From: Hypericum androsaemum
Taxonomy: Eukaryota; Streptophyta; Magnoliopsida; Malpighiales; Hypericaceae
Assembly: GCA_963995505.1 (NCBI GenBank)
Contig: OZ023188.1
Location: forward strand, 16,505,912 to 16,569,911
Length of the DNA stretch: 64,000 nucleotides
Reading direction: 5' to 3'
Part shown: positions 58,109-64,000 of the stretch, in pieces
Layout of the letters: each line of letters begins with the position of its first letter
Position numbering within the stretch: position 1 is the first letter of the stretch
Position numbers and translations under genes: made by a program
Notes under the pieces: generated by a model
Database searches by the model: none
The model's input: only the letters and a program-made list of their open reading frames with translations
What the model was told of the DNA's origin: nothing

Positions 58109-58329
58109 CAGGGGCAGAGGGAGGATTGCTCCCACTTAATTTTTTTATGTTTGATAATTATGTATATTTTTTAATGTATGTTCTCACTAAAATTAGAAAT
58201 TGACTTCACTAAAAAATTAATCAACCTAAAAATCAAAACCAGAATGGTCAATTACCGACTTATCATATGCTAGTCGGGCTCAAAAAATTATATTGCCCCC
58301 ACTCTCCAAATTTTTTGGCTCCGCCCCTG
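58109..58329. mobile_element. hAT-type MITE (221 bp)
   Basis: Ends CAGGGGCAGAGGGAGG and TGGCTCCGCCCCTG are imperfect inverted repeats. Near-identical 8-bp duplications CGACTAAT (58101-58108) and CGACTAAC (58330-58337) flank it. The left target copy plus the first six element bases is itself tandemly duplicated (58087-58114). Confidence 0.75.
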
Positions 58330-58363
58330 CGACTAACTAAGTCAAAGCAAAATAAGATTTATG

Positions 58364-59033
58364 TAGGGGTGAGCACGAAACTATAAAATACCGCTAAACT
58401 GCAATACCGCTAAACTGCAAAATACCGCTAAACTGCAATATCGCAGTATGGTTTCATACCAAACTGCTCCTATCGATACGGTTGCGGTTACGATTTTGTA
58501 CCGAATCGCGATACCGATATCATAGAACATCACGTATTTTTCTTCCTCCTATAAGTTAAGGCTTTATCTCTTTTAAAAAAGGGGATAAGTATTTAATCAT
58601 GGTTCTTCTTTTCTCTGGTTCTAAGTTAGAATTGAAGAAGTTGAATTAGAATTGATTTATAAACAATAAGAAATGTCACAAGGAATTAGAATATAATTTT
58701 CGACCACAAAGTAATTCTTTTTCGATGTAAGTGAGAGAAAAAATCATGTCGTAGGCCAATGACTGCAATTTCTACCCGGATTAGAAGTCAAGGGCCGGAC
58801 CTGACGCCATTAAGCTCGAAGCAACATCAAATTATCAATCGACTTGACTACACCATTAAGAGCCAACGATTCGTACTGCCAAATTGCCATACCGTACCGA
58901 CACCGCCATACCGCAAATCTACGGTTTCGAGTTCAACTGCGACACCGACGGTTGCAAATGGTTAATACCGTCAAAATCGGTTCGGTATTAAATTTTAGTA
59001 AAATACTGCGATACCGAACCGTACTCACCCCTA
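58364..59033. mobile_element. hAT-like element (670 bp)
   Basis: TAGGGGTGAGCACG at the left and CGTACTCACCCCTA at the right are inverted termini. Subterminal TACCG-rich repeats (TACCGCTAAACTGCAA three times near 58388-58437) and GATACCG motifs occur at both ends, and the middle is non-coding. The flanking octamers (GATTTATG, GATTATTA) match only partly. Confidence 0.6.
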
Positions 59034-59068
59034 GATTATTAAAAGGTGTTAAAATACTCCCAATAAAT

Positions 59069-59189
59069 ATTTAACACTGATGTATAGAAAAGTCTTGAAC
59101 TCGATAATTTTTAGTTAAACTTAAACAATATTCTCACTAATTGATTGAAGTATTCGTAGATAAATATTTAACACTGATGTGTTGAAAAG
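59069..59189. repeat. Host tandem repeat split by the LTR array
   Basis: A ~100-bp unit (TTTAACACTGATGT.TAGAAAAGTCTTGAACTCG...) begins at 59068 and restarts at 59168, where the LTR array interrupts it. The remainder of the second unit (TCTCGAACTCGAAGATTTATAGTTAAAC...) continues right of the array at about 61000-61075. Confidence 0.65.
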
Positions 59190-60995
59190 TGATGCAGACG
59201 ACGTGGCAATTCGGTTCCTTGAGAAGGCACGTATCTGACGTGGCCTGGTCAAAACCCATTAATAAGTCATGCATGGGTTGTCGCGGCGTAGAATTCTTAT
59301 TCAATAAGGCATATGTAAAGGCATTTATAATTCAATAAGGCTAGTACCGAGAAGGAACGTATTTTGGTTATAAATAAGAGCCATGTAACCATGTATGGGG
59401 ATATCATTGAATAATAAAATCATTACCAGACAAACTTTTCCAATTATCTGTGTTGATAGTTGAAGAACATTATCCTGGGTATTCTTAGAATCAACGGACT
59501 TGTGTTATTTATCCTGTCTCGTCTCCGGTATTCTGAGGAATCAACGGATTCGTAGACTTCTATCCTTGGTACGACTCCGGCATCTTGTGAGATCAACGGA
59601 TTTGTACGTATTATTATCGCTCGCGCTGCGTCAGTTGGTATCATGATGCGGACGACATGGCAATTCGGTTCCTTGAGAAGGCACGTATCTGACGTGGCCT
59701 CGTCAAAACCCATTAATAAGTCATGCATGGGTTGTCGCGGCGTAGAATTCTTATTCAATAAGGCATATGTAAAGCCATTTATAATTCAATAAGGCTAGTA
59801 CCGAGAAGGAATGTATTTTGGTTATAAATAAGAGCCATGTAACCATGTATGGGGATATCATTGAATAATAAAATCATTACCAGACAAACCTTTCCAATTA
59901 TCTGTGTTGATAGTTAAAGAACATTATCCCGGGTATTCTTAGAATCAACGGACTTGTGTTATTTATCCTGTCTCGTCTCCGGTATTCTGAGGAATCAACG
60001 GATTCGTAGACTTCTATCCTTGGTACGACTCCGGCATCTTGTGAGATCAACGGATTTGTACGTATTATTATCGCTCGCGCTGCGTCAGTTGGTATCATGA
60101 TGCGGACGACATGGCAATTCGGTTCCTTGAGAAGGCACGTATCTGACGTGGCCTCGTCAAAACCCATTAATAAGTCATGCATGGGTTGTCGCGGCGTAGA
60201 ATTCTTATTCAATAAGGCATATGTAAAGCCATTTATAATTCAATAAGGCTAGTACCGAGAAGGAATGTATTTTGGTTATAAATAAGAGCCATGTAACCAT
60301 GTATGGGGATATCATTGAATAATAAAATCATTACCAGACAAACCTTTCCAATTATCTGTGTTGATAGTTAAAGAACATTATCCCGGGTATTCTTAGAATC
60401 AACGGACTTGTGTTATTTATCCTGTCTCGTCTCCGGTATTCTGAGGAATCAACGGATTCGTAGACTTCTATCCTTGGTACGACTCCGGCATCTTATGAGA
60501 TCAACAGATTTGTACGTATTATTATCGCTCGCGCTGCGTCAGTTGGTATCATGATGCGGACGACGTGGCAATTCGGTTCCTTGAGAAGGCACGTATCTGA
60601 CGTGGCCTGGTCAAAACCCATTAATAAGTCATGCATGGGTTGTCGCGGCGTAGAATTCTTATTCAATAAGGCATATGTAAAGCCATTTATAATTCAATAA
60701 GGCTAGTACCGAGAAGGAACGTATTTTGGTTATAAATAAGAGCCATGTAACCATGTATGAGGATATCATTGAATAATAAAATCATTACCAGACAAACCTT
60801 TCCAATTATCTGTGTTGATAGTTGAAGAACATTATCCTGGGTATTCTTAGAATCAACGGACTTGTGTTATTTATCATGTCTCGTCTCCGATATTCTGAGG
60901 AATCAACGGATTCGTAGACTTCTATCCTTGGTACGACTTCGGCATCTTGTGAGATCAACGGATTTGTACGTATTATTATCGCTCGCGCTACGTCA
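59190..60995 (+). mobile_element. Tandem array of four TRIM-like LTRs with 10-bp PBS spacers
   Basis: Four LTRs of exactly 444 bp (59190-59633, 59644-60087, 60098-60541, 60552-60995), each starting TGATGC and ending CGTCA, are joined by identical 10-bp spacers GTTGGTATCA (59634, 60088, 60542). The spacer ends in TGGTATCA, the start of the usual tRNA-Met primer-binding site, and abuts the next LTR. Each LTR has a TATA box (TATAAATA, 59369 in unit 1) and AATAAA (59413) about 40 bp on, plus three ATCAACGGA motifs. There is no gag-pol and no purine tract. Flanks AAAAG and AAAAA are a possible imperfect 5-bp target duplication. Confidence 0.88.
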
Positions 60996-62230
60996 AAAAA
61001 TCTCGAACTCGAAGATTTATAGTTAAACTTAAACAACGTTCTCACCAATTGATCAAAGTATTCGTAAATTGATATTTTGAGATGCGAGAAAAATAGTTTT
61101 TTTTAATAATTCGGCCCACCACGTTGTTAGATAAACTGATAAAGGCCCACATTGTTTACATATAACCGTCCATTTAATCCGTTAATACAGCATAATTTAT
61201 GAACGTCGCACTCATCTATTAATGGATTAAGGTCAACGGCCTTTTTAGTGTTTAAAGCCCATAACAGGTAAGCAATCCGGATGGAACAAGAGCCCGAGGA
61301 GGAAAGAAAATGCTACCGGATTGAATGGTTTATTTTCTAAACTATTACATATCTAGTAACATATGTTATTAGATAGTTGAATATATTTTGATTATTTTTA
61401 GATGATGTTTAGTGCTTAATACTTGTATTTATCACTCCATTATTTTTTTTGATATCACTTAGTTTTTTAAAAATACAATTAAAATCAAAATTCTGCACTA
61501 GCGTGACGCATGACTTACACTTTCATGATCACACATCTGATATATCAAATAAACCAAAAAAAATCTGATGTACCAGGCTCCAAGAATTATCATATGGAGA
61601 AGTGTGTCTTCCACTGATATATTTGTTCTTGGGCGTCATCACTTGAGCTTTTGATTAGGGTGCAGACTAAAGCCCACAAAAGTTCCATCCTTGTCTTTTA
61701 CTTTAATTTTGTTATCTTCGTATCACCATCCATATTTACCACATTTTTAATTAAATGCGATAATTTTATAAACTTCGGTTCTAATTTTTGACGTAGACGC
61801 ATGTATGGTTTTATACTGGGCAACGGTCATCTTACCAATTATGCGCTTAATATTCTTTAGACCTTATGTGCTTAAATCTTAATCAGTTTGGTTGAGACTT
61901 CCAAGAAATTGGTCAAATTGCTGTTTTGGCATCCGAGGCACAGAAACATGCATGACCAGTCCTAAAAGGACCCAGATAAGAGATAACAACAAAGAAATAT
62001 ACATTAAAAAAAAAGAAAAGTAGAAAACTCGAGACAAATGATCCTTCTTTTTCTGAATAAACGAGACAAATAATCTGGTCGTCCATATTAATATATAGTT
62101 TATCGACTGTCATCATCTTGGATTTGTTTTTTTTTTACTTTTTTATATCATTTCACATAAAAATATTATTTTCCATTAAGCTCATCCATAAAAAAAAAGA
62201 AAAAAGACTTCAGTTAGGAAGACTTCAGCT
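60996..62230. other. AT-rich intergenic DNA
   Basis: Begins with the remainder of the host tandem repeat split by the LTR array. No gene recognised further on. Confidence 0.45.
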
Positions 62231-62472
62231 GATCCCTGTGGCCGGAATCAGCAATTTTTCTGGCGTATTTTAGATGTCTCTGGTGGAAGAAACTCCCTAA
62301 AAGTATTTTAGACATTTGAGGTGGAGAGTTCATGGAAAAATCGCCGATTCCGGCTACAGGACCTGAATGTATAATAGTAGCTAAACTATAGGAGCTCAGC
62401 AATTAGTAGGGAAATTACATGATCCTTAGAGTCTATTTAATTATACCATGTGGTCGTTTTAGTGATTATCTC
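62231..62472. mobile_element. MULE terminal remnant related to 9475-11484
   Basis: CCCTGTGGCCGGAATCAGCA and the inverse CGCCGATTCCGGCTACAGG, then GTATAATAGTAGCTAAACTA and AATTAGTAGGGAAATTACA...ATTATCTC, match the TIRs of the MULE at 9475-11484. The left TIR is truncated and the interior reduced to a few dozen bases. The right end falls about 295 bp upstream of the ATG at 62767. Confidence 0.78.
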
Positions 62473-62766
62473 TTTATTTTATCTATAAAATAAAAAGCTT
62501 TTCACATTTCAAGTGTTTCCCGGTTTCTAAGACTGATGCTCCCTCTACATTCTGCTGTATACTCCAAAGTAAAATTGAAAAAAAAGTTTATGAAGATACA
62601 GACCATTTAGTTCTTAGTTTTCTTTTCTAATCAATCACTCCCCAACTTCTTTCAAGCTTTCATCTTTATTAGTTTTTTTGAGGTTGTTAATGGGTATTTT
62701 TGGCCTTTCTTTTTTGGGCTAGATGAAGCATATTTCTCCTCTCTCTCTCTCTATCATTTTCAAGTG

Positions 62767-64000
62767 ATGGACAAGAGTAGAGATGTCCATGCTTCTATCC
62801 AGGCAATGAAAGCTCCTCTTCTGGGCCAGGACAAAGTATAGCTCTCCTTCTCTCTCTCTCTCTCTACCCTCTTTCTCTCTCTAATTGTCTCATGCGAAAG
62901 CCTGGTGCTTTGGAGATGGATGCTTGTAGGTTTATCTGGAAGTGGTGAAGTCATGAACTGGGTCTTTCTGGTTGGTGGTGCTTAAAGCTGAAAACTTTGG
63001 CCTAATTACAGTGCAAGATGAGACCTTTAATGTGATTGGTATTGAATACTGTTGTGTTCTGAAAGACTCGAATTCAATTTTTGTTGTTGTTTAAGTCAGA
63101 AAATTCATTGTCGGTTCATCGAAGTGCTTGTTAGTAAATGTTGTGATTTGTGGTTACTGAAGGCTAATTCATTTCATAGCACAATTAAAAAAGATGAAAA
63201 AAATTGTGAACTTCAGATCCAAAAAAGAAAACCCTGCATTTGGCTTCTTTCATTTCTGACTTTTCCTTTCATTCTATTATGTGCTTATTGCTTTTCTCTT
63301 TGGCCTAATTCTTTTATTATTATTTTTAATCCCTGCTTCTTGAATTTGGAATTGGGTTCACAAAGGGGGAGAAGAAGATGCAGACTGAAGGAAGAAGATT
63401 GATCACAACACTAAACCGGCGAAGATCCAATAAGGAAAGGAAGTTGGCCTTACTTGAAGACGTACTCACAATTTCCTTGTTGTTACCAAGAATCTGATTC
63501 TAAGTTGAAGACTTGGAATTGCCAAGTTGATTTCTTACTTGTTAAATGTTATTGCAGGTTGATAAGCTAAAGAAGAAGCTTAGACATGAAGAGAACGTTC
63601 ACAGGGCATTGGAGAGGGCATTTACTAGGCCGTTGGGAGCTCTGCCTCGGTTGCCTCCTTATCTCCCTCCTTATGTGAGTATCTATGCTCTACTTGATTG
63701 AATCAGATGGAAGTAGGAGGGACCCGAGATTGCGAAATAATAATGCGATGTGGCTTCTCTTACTTGTGTATTTGGTATTCCAGGTGTTCGAGCTGCTCGC
63801 CGAGGTGGCTGTTTTGGAAGAGGAGGTTGTTCGGCTCGAAGAGCAAGTGGTGAATTTTCGGCAAGGGCTGTATCAGGAAGCTGTATTTAGATCATCTAGG
63901 AAGAGCGTTGATCATGCTACTGATGTTGCGGACGCACCATCAGCAGTCAAATCCAAGCACTTGCGATCCAAGTCGCTTTGCCAAAGTGATGTAAATTCAG
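62767..64000 (+). CDS. MIP1-type leucine-zipper / DUF547-family protein, 5' part (exons 1-4)
   Basis: Proposed exons: 62767-62835 ([20 protein letters not shown], donor GTATAG), exon 2 ending at 63461 (ATG-containing part from 63378; the AG acceptor may lie anywhere from 63364 to 63377 in the same frame), 63558-63674, and 63784 to the window edge or a donor at about 63989. All junctions are phase 0 with GT-AG borders. Exons 3-4 encode the N-terminal coiled coil typical of the family: [35 protein letters not shown], then [20 protein letters not shown]. In this family the zipper is followed by a C-terminal DUF547 domain, here beyond the edge. The name comes from snapdragon MIP1, a partner of MADS-box complexes; the cellular role of this member is unknown. 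CT microsatellites flank the first exon. Confidence 0.78.

Noticed and set aside
59190..60995. Array first considered as a CRISPR-like or satellite array
   Set aside because: Units of 444 bp with TATA, poly(A) signal, TG...CA ends and a primer-binding motif identify LTRs; CRISPR arrays are not expected in plant DNA.
59444..61048. Near-identical 80-104 aa minus-strand frames repeated in each LTR unit
   Set aside because: They repeat because the LTR repeats, run antisense to the TATA and poly(A) signals, and show no domain.

Overview
The window reads as nuclear DNA of a flowering plant, most likely a eudicot. It is AT-rich, has GT-AG introns, carries three genes for C-terminally encoded peptide (CEP) hormones, and is crowded with plant transposon families. 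I cannot name the species.

Host genes I can support, all on the + strand: three CEP precursor genes (7713-8039, 17206-17628, 38948-39295), a TMEM131-like single-pass membrane protein gene (two exons, 50133-53563), and the 5' part of a MIP1-type leucine-zipper/DUF547-family gene that runs off the right edge (62767-64000). The CEP genes form a dispersed tandem cluster. About 0.56-0.6 kb of DNA just downstream of the third CEP gene recurs at 1546-2152, next to a retrotransposon LTR. This suggests a further CEP copy lies, or lay, left of the window.

Most of the rest is transposable elements. 1-1545: 3' end of an LTR retrotransposon. 2197-3380: decayed RRM-type coding sequence. 4678-5264: foldback Mutator-like MITE. 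6665-7264: possible pogo/Emigrant-like MITE. 9475-11484: Mutator-like element with a hAT element (9777-10694) nested inside. 11850-12210: TRIM-like remnant. 14449-15953: long-TIR element. 18675-21743: LINE. 22.2-23.2 kb: minisatellite, poly-C run and a weak inverted repeat. 23530-24330: LINE tail. 24831-28024: hAT element with a dead transposase. 30129-35948: near full-length LINE on the minus strand with a 17-bp target duplication. 41620-46568: complete but inactivated Ty1/copia element. 54315-54775, 58109-58329 and 58364-59033: hAT-type MITEs. 55593-56998: Pack-MULE carrying a host gene fragment. 59190-60995: four head-to-tail 444-bp LTRs separated only by a 10-bp primer-binding spacer. 62231-62472: MULE remnant just upstream of the last gene.

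The most notable observations are: (i) a 14-bp tandem duplication that moved the third CEP gene past its inferred original stop and gave it a new C-terminal tail; (ii) the LTR-PBS-LTR-PBS array with an A-B-B-A pattern of sequence variants; (iii) two elements that share the layout TIR, pyrimidine tract, GC-rich segment, purine tract, TIR; (iv) every premature stop I could read in the old transposon genes fits a single C:G to T:A transition; (v) a TMEM131-like gene that seems to lack the second half of its lumenal region. All statements come from reading the sequence by eye; family names rest on motif recognition without database searches.
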